A DNA stretch of 64,000 bases from Thermovenabulum gondwanense (GCF_001601575.1 NZ_LOHZ01000020.1:1-64000), one strand, 5' to 3'. Numbered from the stretch's first letter, positions 1 through 7,762 are shown. Numbers and translations are program-made. The notes: generated by a model not told the origin, from the letters alone.

Positions 1-200
1 TGGCGGCCTTTGATTTTCCCGATCAGGAACTTAGGGGTAAATTTTTGAAATATTGCTTTGAAGAGCGGATGCTGGTATTGGCGACGGGTGTAAAGGGAGT
101 AAGGTTCAGGCCGATTCTCACGGTAACAAAAGAAGATTTGACGGAAGGGTATAACCGCATGAAAAAGGCTTTAATGAGGATAAAGAAAGAAAATGCATAA
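1..200 (+). CDS. Class III (PLP) aminotransferase, C-terminal end
   Basis: The reading frame is open from the window edge (first whole codon at 3) to a TAA at 198-200, leaving 65 residues. The tail has the pattern seen at the end of class III aminotransferases: a Met-Leu-Val-Leu-Ala-Thr-Gly strand, then Val-Arg-Phe-Arg-Pro-Ile-Leu, then a Thr-Lys-Glu-Asp-Leu start to the final helix. Members include lysine 6- and 4-aminobutyrate aminotransferases, which move an amino group from a terminal amine to a 2-oxo acid using PLP. The substrate cannot be told from this fragment and the PLP lysine lies outside the window. A terminator follows at once. Confidence 0.65.
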   Translation, partial: AAFDFPDQELRGKFLKYCFEERMLVLATGVKGVRFRPILTVTKEDLTEGYNRMKKALMRIKKENA

Positions 201-201
201 A

Positions 202-230
202 CGGGGCTAAAAACGCCCCGATTTATTTTT
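202..230 (+). terminator. Rho-independent terminator
   Basis: A GC-only stem, CGGGGC (202-207) with GCCCCG (215-220), is followed by a T-rich run at 221-230. It closes the aminotransferase transcription unit. Confidence 0.8.
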
Positions 231-241
231 GCCGTATTTTT

Positions 242-270
242 TTTAGAATTTGTAGCATACTATATATAAT
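242..270 (+). promoter_or_regulatory. Candidate sigma-A promoter for the YabE-like gene
   Basis: TTTAGA (242-247), a 17-base spacer and TATAAT (265-270). The -10 is consensus and the -35 matches four of six. It leaves a leader of about 135 bases before the start at 415, in which I see no recognisable regulatory element. Confidence 0.4.
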
Positions 271-414
271 AAATGGCATTCAGAAATTTATCAAAAAAAT
301 GTATTAAAAAAGAAGGAATTTGATAATTTTTATAGAATGTATAAAGTTGAGCCCTTTTATTGCCGCTTGCCATCATATTTTTATAACTTAAAAAAAATGT
401 AAGGAGGAGTGTAA

Positions 415-1377
415 TTGAAATTAAAATTCTTCAAAAATAGTATTGCCTCCTTTTTAATTGCTTTTTTTGTTTTTTCTGCGGCTTTGGGCTATACATATTT
501 GGAAAAATCGGTTACCATAGTTGATAACGGTAGAGAAATGAAAGTTAAAACTTTTTCCACCACTGTGGGAGAGCTTTTAAAAGAGAAAAATATAATTCTT
601 TCCAGGGATGACAAAGTTTTACCGGAGCCCTCCCAAAAATTAAAAGAAAAAGACAAGATTATTATTTATAGAGCTTTTCCGGTGAAAATTATCGACGGTG
701 GCAAAGAAATAACGGTGAATACCTTAGCAGACAGCGTGGAAAATATAATAAAAAAAGCTGGCTTAAATTTGCAAGAAAAAGACAAAGTAGTGCCCCGAAA
801 AGATGAAGTAATAAATAATTCTACAGAAATCAAAATCACAAGAGTAGATGAGAAAGTTATTGAAGAGGTAAGGAAAATACCCTTTAAAACCATTACCAGG
901 GTAGATTACAACCTGCATTTTGGCAAACAAAACATTATTCAGCAGGGAGAAGATGGTGAAGAAAAAATTATTACTACAATAGTTTATGAAAACGGTAAGG
1001 TGGTTGACAAAAGTACTCGGAAAGTAATAACGAAGCCTGCAAAGCCGCAAATAATAGTAAGAGGAGGCTTAATGGTAGCATCCCGTGGAGGAGTAGAATT
1101 TGCTTACACTGCAAAATACCGTATGCTGGCTACCGCCTATACCTATACCGGTAATTTAACCAGAATGGGGACAAAGCCGCGGGTCGGTGTAGTAGCAGTA
1201 GATCCCGAGGTAATTCCCTTGGGTAGCAAGTTGTATGTGGAAGGATATGGATTTGCACGGGCTGAGGATACGGGAGGCGCAATTAAGGGAGAAAGGATAG
1301 ATATATTTGTCGAAAGTGAAGCTATCGCCCAAAGATTCGGGAGAAGATGGGTAACCGTTTATTTATTAAAGGAATGA
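415..1377 (+). CDS. YabE-like cell-wall protein: DUF348 x2, G5, 3D domain
   Basis: Secreted or membrane-tethered 320-residue protein of the YabE/resuscitation-promoting-factor-like family. A signal or anchor helix lies at about 7-27. Two ubiquitin-like DUF348 repeats follow (about 32-85 and 88-140, each opening with Val-x-Ile-hydrophobic-Asp-Gly/Asn-Gly), then a G5-like region (about 142-215) and a C-terminal 3D domain. The 3D domain carries the Asp-Thr-Gly-Gly-Ala-Ile-Lys-Gly and Arg-Ile-Asp-Ile-Phe motifs whose aspartates form the catalytic site in MltA-type lytic transglycosylases. The likely role is peptidoglycan turnover outside the cell. The start is TTG at 415, with AAGGAGGAG just upstream. 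It converges with dacF, and the two share a terminator. Confidence 0.85.
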   Translation: MKLKFFKNSIASFLIAFFVFSAALGYTYLEKSVTIVDNGREMKVKTFSTTVGELLKEKNIILSRDDKVLPEPSQKLKEKDKIIIYRAFPVKIIDGGKEITVNTLADSVENIIKKAGLNLQEKDKVVPRKDEVINNSTEIKITRVDEKVIEEVRKIPFKTITRVDYNLHFGKQNIIQQGEDGEEKIITTIVYENGKVVDKSTRKVITKPAKPQIIVRGGLMVASRGGVEFAYTAKYRMLATAYTYTGNLTRMGTKPRVGVVAVDPEVIPLGSKLYVEGYGFARAEDTGGAIKGERIDIFVESEAIAQRFGRRWVTVYLLKE

Positions 1378-1413
1378 AAAAGCTAAATAATAAATTATAC
1401 GCAAAAAATAAAC

Positions 1414-1443
1414 GCCATCTGCAAAAAAGCAGGTGGCTTTTAT
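1414..1443. terminator. Bidirectional terminator between convergent genes
   Basis: GCCATCTGC (1414-1422) pairs, with one G-U, to GCAGGTGGC (1429-1437). A T-run follows on the right and an A-run precedes on the left, so it can end transcription of the YabE-like gene and of dacF, whose stop codon it overlaps. Confidence 0.75.
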
Positions 1444-2651
1444 TTTAAATAACTTACATTAATTTTATTTTTTTTATATCTTTTATACCTTTTTATTGCT
1501 ACTTTTATCCTGAAAGGTATGTACAATAAAAGGAGAAAAAGTAAAGCTCTAAACCAGAAATAAGTATATATTTTTCTTTTAACTTCGTCCTTTGAAATCA
1601 AGTTTACGCTTCCTATAAAATTTTCTCCTTGATAAAAATCTATTTTTCCTATTACTGCTCCCTTAGCTAAGGGAGCTTTTATTGTTTTAGGAATATCTAT
1701 TTTTTTAGTGATTGGCAAATTATTATCTTTTTCCGATACAAAACTGAAATCTTGAAAAGCAATTAAGGCAACGGGATTACCGTATTTTACATCTATATAA
1801 GTAATCTCCTCACCATTTTTAACTAAATCTTCGCGTTTGAAATTATTAAAACCATAATCCAGTAATGAGATTGCATCGGTATAAATATTTTTTCCCTGGG
1901 ATTTTAAAACTACTGCTAAAAGTTGCATTCCGTTTCGCGTAGCGGAAGCGACTATGGTTTGACCTGCGGAAACGGTGTAGCCCGTTTTTACCCCATCAGC
2001 ACCTTCATATCTCCACAAAAGTTTATTGTGATTTATCAATGTCCTATCGTATTCTTTTCCCTGCCAGGGTATATTAAAGGTCTTTGTTTTTACTATTTTA
2101 CAAAAGGTAGGATTATTTAATGCATAACGCGATATTAAAGCTAAATCGTAGGCAGTAGTATAATGGTTTTTATCGGGGAGACCGCTGGGGTTTACAAAGT
2201 TCGTATTTTTTGCACCTATTTCCTTTGCTTTTGCATTCATAAGTTCTGCAAATTGTTCCACACTGCCGGAAATATGTTCTGCTATAGCTACGGCAGCATC
2301 GTTGGCAGAACTAAGCATCAAACCGTAAAGCATTTGTTCAAGGGTAAGAGTTTCACCTATTTCAAGGTATATCCTTGAGCCGTCAGATTTAAAAGCTCTT
2401 TCGCTTGTTGTGACTTTATCGTTTAAATCCCCTCTTTCTATTGCTATTATAGCCGTCATTATTTTCGTTGTACTTGCGGGTTCAAGGGGAATATTGGCAT
2501 TCTTTTCATATAGTATCTTACCCGTTTTTGCTTCAATTAATATACCGGCTTCCCCAACTATATCCGGCGGATTTTTGATTGTTTGAGGAAAGACTGTATT
2601 GTTGAAGGAAAAGAAAAATAGGATAAAAAGTAAAATGATTTTTGCCCTCAT
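1440..2651 (-). CDS. dacF: D-alanyl-D-alanine carboxypeptidase (DacF/PBP5 type)
   Basis: Penicillin-binding serine DD-carboxypeptidase that trims the terminal D-Ala from peptidoglycan stem peptides outside the membrane. With the start at 2651 it is 403 residues. It has an N-terminal signal sequence, Ser-Thr-Thr-Lys at S60-K63, Ser-Ala-Asn at 115-117 and Lys-Thr-Gly at 222-224: the three active-site motifs. A PBP5-like beta domain follows, and a hydrophobic helix plus a Lys/Arg-rich tail at the C-terminus suggest membrane anchoring. An ATG at 2681 lies only ten codons upstream but has no ribosome site and sits next to the promoter -10, whereas the 2651 ATG has GAGGTG at good spacing. Family membership is clear. 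The sporulation-specific DacF assignment rests on family resemblance. Confidence 0.9.
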   Translation of the reverse strand: MRAKIILLFILFFFSFNNTVFPQTIKNPPDIVGEAGILIEAKTGKILYEKNANIPLEPASTTKIMTAIIAIERGDLNDKVTTSERAFKSDGSRIYLEIGETLTLEQMLYGLMLSSANDAAVAIAEHISGSVEQFAELMNAKAKEIGAKNTNFVNPSGLPDKNHYTTAYDLALISRYALNNPTFCKIVKTKTFNIPWQGKEYDRTLINHNKLLWRYEGADGVKTGYTVSAGQTIVASATRNGMQLLAVVLKSQGKNIYTDAISLLDYGFNNFKREDLVKNGEEITYIDVKYGNPVALIAFQDFSFVSEKDNNLPITKKIDIPKTIKAPLAKGAVIGKIDFYQGENFIGSVNLISKDEVKRKIYTYFWFRALLFLLLLYIPFRIKVAIKRYKRYKKNKINVSYLK

Positions 2652-2687
2652 GTTGCACCTCAATAAAAAAGATGTTGGCATAAATTT

Positions 2688-2716
2688 AGTATAACAAAAA
2701 ATTAAATGAGTTCCAA
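2688..2716 (-). promoter_or_regulatory. sigma-A-like promoter for dacF
   Basis: On the minus strand, TTGGAA (2716-2711), a 17-base spacer and TATACT (2693-2688), about 37 bases upstream of the chosen dacF start. The match rules out the upstream ATG at 2681. Confidence 0.6.
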
Positions 2717-2782
2717 GGAGGTCATTTTGAATAAAATAAAGTTAATAAATTAAAAATAATTAAAAGACAGGAGGGATACTTT

Positions 2783-3193
2783 TTGGGTAGCAAACTTCAA
2801 AAGGCAGGCAAAATATTACAATTACAAACAAATATACAAAACCTTGAAGAAGAAATTAAATATATTGATGCGGATATTAGCTCTCGTTTGCACGATTCGC
2901 TGGTACAATCTTCTTCATATATAAAGCTACAAAAATTGCTGGATGAGGTTTGTTTTTTATTAAGCTACTTGAGAGAAGGAAATAACACCGAAAGAGAAAC
3001 AAAAGATTTATTGAAAACGATTAGAAAGAGGTTAATATTAATAAGTATATCTTTGTTAAAGGACATTCAAAAGAACCTGTTAAAATCGGCCGAATCATTG
3101 AATACAGCACAAGAAGAATTTATAATGCTATCTAATATTCAAAAATTATATAAAACGGTGGAAGAAAACGAAAAAAATTTTATGGAGGGGTAG
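2783..3193 (+). CDS. Hypothetical coiled-coil protein in DUF421 operon
   Basis: 136 residues, not recognised. It is strongly helical, with heptad-like Leu/Ile spacing at about 10-35 (rich in Gln, Asn, Glu) and again at about 85-130. There is no signal peptide or membrane segment, so it is probably cytosolic. It starts with TTG at 2783 preceded by GGAGGG. It ends only two bases before the DUF421 gene start, with that gene's ribosome site inside its last codons, so the two are probably translationally coupled. It may be a partner of the membrane protein, but nothing in the sequence proves that. Confidence 0.7.
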   Translation: MGSKLQKAGKILQLQTNIQNLEEEIKYIDADISSRLHDSLVQSSSYIKLQKLLDEVCFLLSYLREGNNTERETKDLLKTIRKRLILISISLLKDIQKNLLKSAESLNTAQEEFIMLSNIQKLYKTVEENEKNFMEG

Positions 3194-3195
3194 TA

Positions 3196-3906
3196 TTGTT
3201 AAAGACCTTTTTCTTTCTTACCATCAGGTCAATAGTATTATTTTTCGTCAGCTTAATAATAGTCAGGTTTATGGGGAAAAGAACCATTGCTCAATTATCT
3301 CCCTTTGATTTGATTGTAATTATAATAATGGGTTCGGCTATAGCAATACCATTGGAAGATAAAAAAATACATTTAAGTTTTGGAATTATACCCGTGATAA
3401 TCATGTCGTTATTAAATTACTTAATATCGATTTTGATTACAAAAAACAGAGTTTTTGAGAACATTCTTCAAGGAACATCAACCGTTCTGGTAAGAGATGG
3501 AGAAGTAATAATAAAAAATCTTAAAAAAGAAAGGATAAGTATGGCGGATTTAATGATATTATTGAGAGAACAAAATATCTCAAATATTAACGATGTGGAA
3601 GAGGCAACCATAGAGCCCAACGGTAAGCTGAGTATAATCCTCAAAAAGGAAAAACAACCTGTTACGCCAAAAGACCTTGGGCTTTCAGCGGCGGAAGGTA
3701 TTTTTAAAACTGTGTTAATAAATAATGGAGAAGTAGTAAAAAACAATCTGGAAGTGGCAAATGTAGGCTTAGAACAACTTCTTGTCGACCTTAAAAATCG
3801 GGGAATAAATAGACTGAAGGACCTGGAAAAGGTGTGGATTGATGAAAATGGGAAAATAACTTTTGAATTAAAAAATGAAAAAAACACTGAAAGGAGACCT
3901 TTATGA
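3196..3906 (+). CDS. DUF421 (YetF/YkjA-type) membrane protein
   Basis: 236-residue inner-membrane protein. Three hydrophobic helices (about 5-25, 32-52, 58-80) are followed by a cytoplasmic domain with repeated beta-strand units, one starting near Gly-Thr-Ser-Thr-Val-Leu-Val-Arg-Asp-Gly. This is the DUF421 layout, and the family's Arg-Phe-Met-Gly-Lys-Arg-Thr-Ile near residues 24-31 is present. The molecular role is not established. Some Bacillus relatives are spore or lipid-associated. It starts with TTG and overlaps the next gene by four bases (ATGA), as middle gene of a three-gene operon. Confidence 0.85.
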   Translation: MLKTFFFLTIRSIVLFFVSLIIVRFMGKRTIAQLSPFDLIVIIIMGSAIAIPLEDKKIHLSFGIIPVIIMSLLNYLISILITKNRVFENILQGTSTVLVRDGEVIIKNLKKERISMADLMILLREQNISNINDVEEATIEPNGKLSIILKKEKQPVTPKDLGLSAAEGIFKTVLINNGEVVKNNLEVANVGLEQLLVDLKNRGINRLKDLEKVWIDENGKITFELKNEKNTERRPL

Positions 3907-4142
3907 AGAAAAAAAAGGATGGATTTTTTAACAAGATAGGTGTGAGTGAGGATGAAATCAAAAGAGAATACGGTGTGGATCTTTACCTTTTTCTCGATGC
4001 CGTTGCTCTTGGCCTTAGTGATGAAGAAATATCAAATATAATCGGTTACGATTTGGAGACGGTCAAAAAAGTCAGGAAAAGACTTGGAAATATAGGAAGC
4101 GAAATAGGGCTTACTTACAAGAAAGACCTTTCCGACGAATGA
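3903..4142 (+). CDS. Small helix-turn-helix-like protein
   Basis: 79 residues, highly charged, not recognised by family. Residues about 35-60 (Leu-Ser-Asp-Glu-Glu-Ile-Ser-x-x-Ile-Gly-Tyr-x-x-x-Thr-Val-Lys-Lys-Val-Arg) fit a helix-turn-helix of the kind seen in small regulators and sigma-factor region 4. It overlaps the DUF421 gene by four bases and ends just before the hydrogenase promoter. It could be a DNA-binding regulator of its own operon or of the hydrogenase operon. This is inference from position and motif only. Confidence 0.7.
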   Translation: MKKKKDGFFNKIGVSEDEIKREYGVDLYLFLDAVALGLSDEEISNIIGYDLETVKKVRKRLGNIGSEIGLTYKKDLSDE

Positions 4143-4155
4143 ATATGTGAAAAAA

Positions 4156-4184
4156 TTGACAATATATTTTTTTTAATTTATAAT
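4156..4184 (+). promoter_or_regulatory. Consensus sigma-A promoter of the hydrogenase operon
   Basis: Exact TTGACA (4156-4161), 17-base spacer, exact TATAAT (4179-4184). A perfect promoter would be strong unless repressed, which fits the operator-like sequence immediately downstream. Confidence 0.85.
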
Positions 4185-4185
4185 A

Positions 4186-4203
4186 TTGTTAATAATTTCA
4201 CAT
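4186..4203 (+). promoter_or_regulatory. Rex-like operator overlapping the start of transcription
   Basis: TTGTTAATAATTTCACAT is an imperfect 18-base palindrome of the TTGTTAA/TTGTGA-N-TTAACAA/TCACAA type bound by the NADH/NAD-sensing repressor Rex. Six of nine position pairs are complementary. It begins two bases after the -10 box and spans the expected +1. Rex commonly controls hydrogenases and fermentation genes in anaerobic Firmicutes. No rex gene lies in this window, and the match is by eye. Confidence 0.45.
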
Positions 4204-4221
4204 GTCAAAAGGGGAGTTTTT

Positions 4222-4464
4222 ATGGTAAAATTAAGTGTCTGTGTGGGGAGTTCATGTCACTTGAGGGGTGCTTATGATATAATTAAAATATTCGAAAGCC
4301 TGATAAAACAGTATAAATTGGAAGATAAAATAAAGCTAACTGCAGAATTTTGTTGTGGAAACTGTACCCAGCCAGTATCGGTAAAAATAGACCAAAATGG
4401 ACCTTTTTCCGTTACCCGGGAAAATGCGGGAGAATTCTTTAAAAAATACTTTCTGGAGGTATAA
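4222..4464 (+). CDS. Thioredoxin-like [2Fe-2S] ferredoxin, hydrogenase-associated
   Basis: 80-residue small iron-sulfur protein of the NuoE-C-terminal/thioredoxin-like ferredoxin fold. Four ligand cysteines are visible: C7 and C12 (Cys-Val-Gly-Ser-Ser-Cys) and C44 or C45 with C48 (Cys-Cys-Gly-Asn-Cys). It likely passes electrons to or from the hydrogenase encoded four bases downstream. The ATG at 4222 follows AAAAGGGGAG. A longer frame back to 4186 is rejected because it would begin inside the promoter and operator. Confidence 0.85.
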   Translation: MVKLSVCVGSSCHLRGAYDIIKIFESLIKQYKLEDKIKLTAEFCCGNCTQPVSVKIDQNGPFSVTRENAGEFFKKYFLEV

Positions 4465-4467
4465 ATT

Positions 4468-6204
4468 TTGGAAGTTATCAATTTTACCCGTGCAGAGTGC
4501 AGAAATTGCTACAAGTGTGTGAGAAACTGTCCTGTGAAAGCGATAAGGATAAAAGAAGGTCAGGCGGAGATAGTTCTGGAAAGATGTATTACCTGCGGAA
4601 CCTGCCTGATTAAATGTCCCCAAAATGCAAAAACCGTAAAAAGCGATATGGATAAAGTAAACGACATTCTGGGAAAAAACGAAAAAGTTGCTGTAAGCCT
4701 TGCACCTTCTTTTGCCGGGATTTTCTCATCATTCAATCCCGAAAATTTCATGTCTAGGTTGAAAGAACTCGGATTTAAAGATATTTTTCCCACTTCTCAG
4801 GGTGCAATTTTAATTGCGAAGGCTTACGCCAATATTTATAATGACAAAAGCAGGAAGGTAATTATATCATCCGCTTGTCCGGCGGCCAATTATTTGGTGC
4901 AAAAATATTATCCCGAATTAATAAATTATCTTGTTCCCGTAGTATCTCCTATGATTGCCCACGGGATGTATTTAAAGAGAGTAAGGGGTTATTCTAAAGT
5001 AATTTTTATTGGACCCTGTTTGGCAAAAAAAATGGAGGCTATGGAATTTAAAGAGATTATTGATGCGGTAATAACCTTTGATGAACTTAAAAAATTAATG
5101 GGGTTAAAAGAATTAATTGAAGAGACCTATTTTTCAGAAAATGACGATGAAGAGGAAAATGAGGAAATTTCGATTAAAACCGGGGCAGCTTTATATCCCA
5201 TTCCCGGTGAAACAGTGAAGACATTTTCTCCTTTTATAAAAGAAAGGTGGAGGAGAGAAATTACCGTTCATGGTTTGGATGACCTGGGAGAGGTTTTTGA
5301 AGAAATAAAAAAGGGAAAATTAAAAGATGTATTTATAGAAGCTAATGCCTGCAGGGGAGGATGCAGCAGCGGTCCCGCAACAGGTGATAAAAAGAAGGAT
5401 AGATTCATGAAGTTGGGAAAAATTAGAGAGTATGCCGGGAGATTAAAAGATAAATTTCAATTTGAAAATAAAAATGAAGAATTAGATATGAAAGCAATTA
5501 CACGAGAATTTACCGTCCTTACGGTTTCTAAGAAAATACCTTCTGAAGAGGAGATAAGGAATATATTGAGGCAGATAGGAAAATACAGCGAAAGGGATGA
5601 ATTAAACTGCGGCACTTGCGGTTATGATTCTTGCAGAGAAAAAGCTATTGCAGTATATAACGGAATGGCAGAAATATATATGTGCATTCCTTATATGAGG
5701 ACGAGAGCCGAGTCCATTTCCGAACTAATAATCGAATCCACTCCCAATGCTATTGTTGTTGTAGATAAAAATTTGCAAATTCAGGAGTACAATCCCGCTG
5801 CAGAAAAAATGTTTAAGAAAACAAAAAAGGAAATTATAGGGATGCCTCTCGATTATATTTTTAATGACGATGATTTTAGATTTGTTGCCGAATTAAAAGA
5901 AAATATAATTGCGAAAAAAGTAAAACTGCCCGAATACAATCTGGTAACACTCCAGAGTATATATTTTCTGCATGGCCACGATTTAATAATAGGTATTATA
6001 TCGGATATAACCAAACAGGAAGAAGATAGAAAAAGGAATTTAGAGATTAAAAAGAAGACCATTGAGACCACCCAGCAGGTTATAGAAAAACAAATGAGGG
6101 TGGCACAGGAGATAGCAAGTGTCCTTGGGGAAACCACAGCAGAAACAAAAGTGCTTTTAAATAGAATAAAAAGTATTTTAAAGGAAGAGCTTCCCGATGA
6201 ATAA
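4468..6204 (+). CDS. Sensory-type [FeFe]-hydrogenase with PAS domain (HydS-like)
   Basis: 578 residues. Order: two 4Fe-4S motifs (C11-C14-C17-C21; C40-C43-C46-C50), H-cluster domain (about 70-330), a further Cys-x2-Cys-x4-Cys 4Fe-4S module from C381, a PAS domain (about 417-515) and a helical tail. H-cluster ligands are C137, C184, C295 and C299. In the first H-cluster motif the usual Cys-Cys-Pro is Ala136-Cys137-Pro, so the proton-transfer cysteine is absent, as in Thermotoga HydS and other group C sensory hydrogenases with low turnover. It probably senses H2 or redox state and signals through PAS and the downstream phosphatase. The start is TTG at 4468, and the end overlaps the phosphatase by eight bases. 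It resembles the PAS-containing hydrogenase of the Thermoanaerobacterium hfs operon. Confidence 0.88.
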   Translation: MEVINFTRAECRNCYKCVRNCPVKAIRIKEGQAEIVLERCITCGTCLIKCPQNAKTVKSDMDKVNDILGKNEKVAVSLAPSFAGIFSSFNPENFMSRLKELGFKDIFPTSQGAILIAKAYANIYNDKSRKVIISSACPAANYLVQKYYPELINYLVPVVSPMIAHGMYLKRVRGYSKVIFIGPCLAKKMEAMEFKEIIDAVITFDELKKLMGLKELIEETYFSENDDEEENEEISIKTGAALYPIPGETVKTFSPFIKERWRREITVHGLDDLGEVFEEIKKGKLKDVFIEANACRGGCSSGPATGDKKKDRFMKLGKIREYAGRLKDKFQFENKNEELDMKAITREFTVLTVSKKIPSEEEIRNILRQIGKYSERDELNCGTCGYDSCREKAIAVYNGMAEIYMCIPYMRTRAESISELIIESTPNAIVVVDKNLQIQEYNPAAEKMFKKTKKEIIGMPLDYIFNDDDFRFVAELKENIIAKKVKLPEYNLVTLQSIYFLHGHDLIIGIISDITKQEEDRKRNLEIKKKTIETTQQVIEKQMRVAQEIASVLGETTAETKVLLNRIKSILKEELPDE

Positions 6205-7375
6205 TTTATCTTTTCGAACGGAAATCTATTTTGAAAGTATTAACAAATACGGAGAGGAACTTTGTGGCGATAAAGTCGAAGTAATTAAATCGCCATTGAA
6301 AACAATTTTTGTATTTGCAGACGGCCTGGGAAGCGGTGTTAAGGCAAACATTCTGGCTACCCTTACGACAAAGATAGCTGCTACCATGCTGAAAGAAGGA
6401 TCTTTAATAGAGGATACCGTAAAGACAATTGTTGCCACTTTGCCAGTTTGCAGGGTTAGGAAGATTGCTTATTCCACCTTTACTATAGTAGAAATTTCCG
6501 CTGATGGGAAATGTTCTATTATCAATTACGATAATCCACCGGTATTTTTTATTCGAAACGGAAAGGTCTTAGACATTCCCGTAAAACACAGAGAAATTGA
6601 CGGTAAAATTATTAAAGAATCTCACATTTATTTAAAAGAAAACGATGTGATAGTAGTTGTAAGTGATGGGATTGTTCATGCAGGGGTAGGAGGAATACTG
6701 AATTTAGGATGGCAGTGGGAGAACATCGCTAATTATTTAGAAAAAATTATAAAGAATGACACAAAACCTGTTGAGATAGTTAAGTTACTGGTGACAATCA
6801 CAAATAATTTGTACATGGAAAGAGCGGGCGATGATTCTACCTGCGCGGCAATAAAAATTATTTCTCCTCAAAAGGTAAATATTATGGCAGGTCCTCCGCT
6901 AAATCCTGAAGATGATGTAAATGTGGTTAATTCTTTTATAAAAAAGCCGGGCAAAAAGATAGTATGCGGTGGAACAACCGCTCAAATAGTAGCTAAAAAT
7001 TTAAATAAACCCCTGATTACTTCTCTGGAATTTATTGATCCTGATGTACCACCCATAGCCCATATTGACGGTATTGATCTTGTCACGGAAGGGGTGCTTA
7101 CGCTAACAAAAACCCTTGAAAAATTAAATAATATTTTTTCAGGGGAAATCGAGCTAAATGAATTATTGCACCATAAAAAAATGGACGCTGCTACGCGTCT
7201 TGCAATTATGCTTATTGAAGCAACAGATATATCGTTTATCATAGGTAACGCAATTAATCCCGCTCACCAAAATCCGGATTTTCCCAAAAATCTTTCAATA
7301 AAACAAAATGTTATAAACGGCATTGTGAATATTTTGGAAAAAATGGGTAAATTTATAAGTGTGGAAAGTTATTAG
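6197..7375 (+). CDS. SpoIIE/PP2C-type serine phosphatase paired with HydS
   Basis: 392 residues. Residues about 1-225 form a SpoIIE-like PP2C domain. Metal-binding acidic motifs are Ala-Asp-Gly-Leu-Gly-Ser-Gly near 36-43, Ser-Asp-Gly-Ile near 155 and Gly-Asp-Asp-Ser-Thr near 212. The C-terminal 165 residues, containing Cys-Gly-Gly-Thr-Thr-Ala near 254, are a separate domain I do not recognise. Such phosphatases dephosphorylate anti-sigma-antagonist-type proteins on Ser/Thr. The ATG lies inside the hydrogenase 3' end with GGAAGAG upstream, so translation is coupled. The target is not encoded nearby. The natural reading is hydrogenase as sensor and this as output enzyme. Confidence 0.85.
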   Translation: MNNLSFRTEIYFESINKYGEELCGDKVEVIKSPLKTIFVFADGLGSGVKANILATLTTKIAATMLKEGSLIEDTVKTIVATLPVCRVRKIAYSTFTIVEISADGKCSIINYDNPPVFFIRNGKVLDIPVKHREIDGKIIKESHIYLKENDVIVVVSDGIVHAGVGGILNLGWQWENIANYLEKIIKNDTKPVEIVKLLVTITNNLYMERAGDDSTCAAIKIISPQKVNIMAGPPLNPEDDVNVVNSFIKKPGKKIVCGGTTAQIVAKNLNKPLITSLEFIDPDVPPIAHIDGIDLVTEGVLTLTKTLEKLNNIFSGEIELNELLHHKKMDAATRLAIMLIEATDISFIIGNAINPAHQNPDFPKNLSIKQNVINGIVNILEKMGKFISVESY

Positions 7376-7564
7376 TTAGTCCTGTTTATTTTCCATTTTA
7401 ATTTTAGCATCCTTCCGGAAGCCTGGGGGATGCATTTTATATTGTTTTTTTTGAGAACTTACTTCCCTTGGGCTTGGTCTACCTGCAGGTTTATATATAT
7501 TCGCACCGATTTCTGTATTTGCAAAGGTTTTTCTCATTGCAAAAAGCTTTTTTTTCAGCGACAT
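7376..7564 (-). CDS. Small basic hypothetical protein
   Basis: 62 residues, not recognised. It is very basic (Lys/Arg-rich ends), with no membrane helix and a Lys-Pro-Ala-Gly-Arg-Pro-Ser-Pro stretch in the middle. AGGAGGA lies at ideal spacing from the ATG at 7564, and that ribosome site overlaps the stop of the upstream gene on the same strand. This supports it as a translated, coupled gene. Its stop codon abuts the stop of the convergent phosphatase gene (7375/7376). Confidence 0.55.
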   Translation of the reverse strand: MSLKKKLFAMRKTFANTEIGANIYKPAGRPSPREVSSQKKQYKMHPPGFRKDAKIKMENKQD

Positions 7565-7576
7565 TTTTTAATCCTC

Positions 7577-7762
7577 CTAAGTTTGATCAAGGCTTTCCAA
7601 TACCTCGTCAAAAAGGTCTATATCGCACCTTCCGTTAACCCAGTGAATACAGGTATCACATCTTACATTTTCTTCATTTTCTTCTAAGTTTGTCATCGTT
7701 TCAATTGGGGCATATCCCGGACAATTTCTTCCAACGCTCTGCAACTGCTGCCTGCTTACCAC
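7577..7762 (-). CDS. Small four-cysteine hypothetical protein
   Basis: 61 residues. Cysteines at 14, 35, 38 and 46, including Cys-Asp-Thr-Cys and a later Asn-Gly-Arg-Cys, suggest a small zinc- or iron-sulfur-binding knot. The rest is acidic. The start is GTG at 7762 with AAAGGAGGAG upstream. It forms a two-gene unit with the basic protein at 7376-7564. An acidic cysteine protein plus a basic partner suggests a complex, but this is only inference. Confidence 0.6.
   Translation of the reverse strand: MVSRQQLQSVGRNCPGYAPIETMTNLEENEENVRCDTCIHWVNGRCDIDLFDEVLESLDQT

Noticed and set aside
2727-2753. 8-codon leader peptide (TTG AAT AAA ...) after AAGGAGGT upstream of the DUF421 operon
   Set aside because: It is very short, has no regulatory amino acid pattern and no attenuator, and the ribosome-like site overlaps the dacF promoter.
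5110-5180. Acidic insert in the hydrogenase as a possible sequencing error
   Set aside because: The Asp/Glu run keeps the frame and the flanking H-cluster motifs are intact, so it reads as a normal variable loop.
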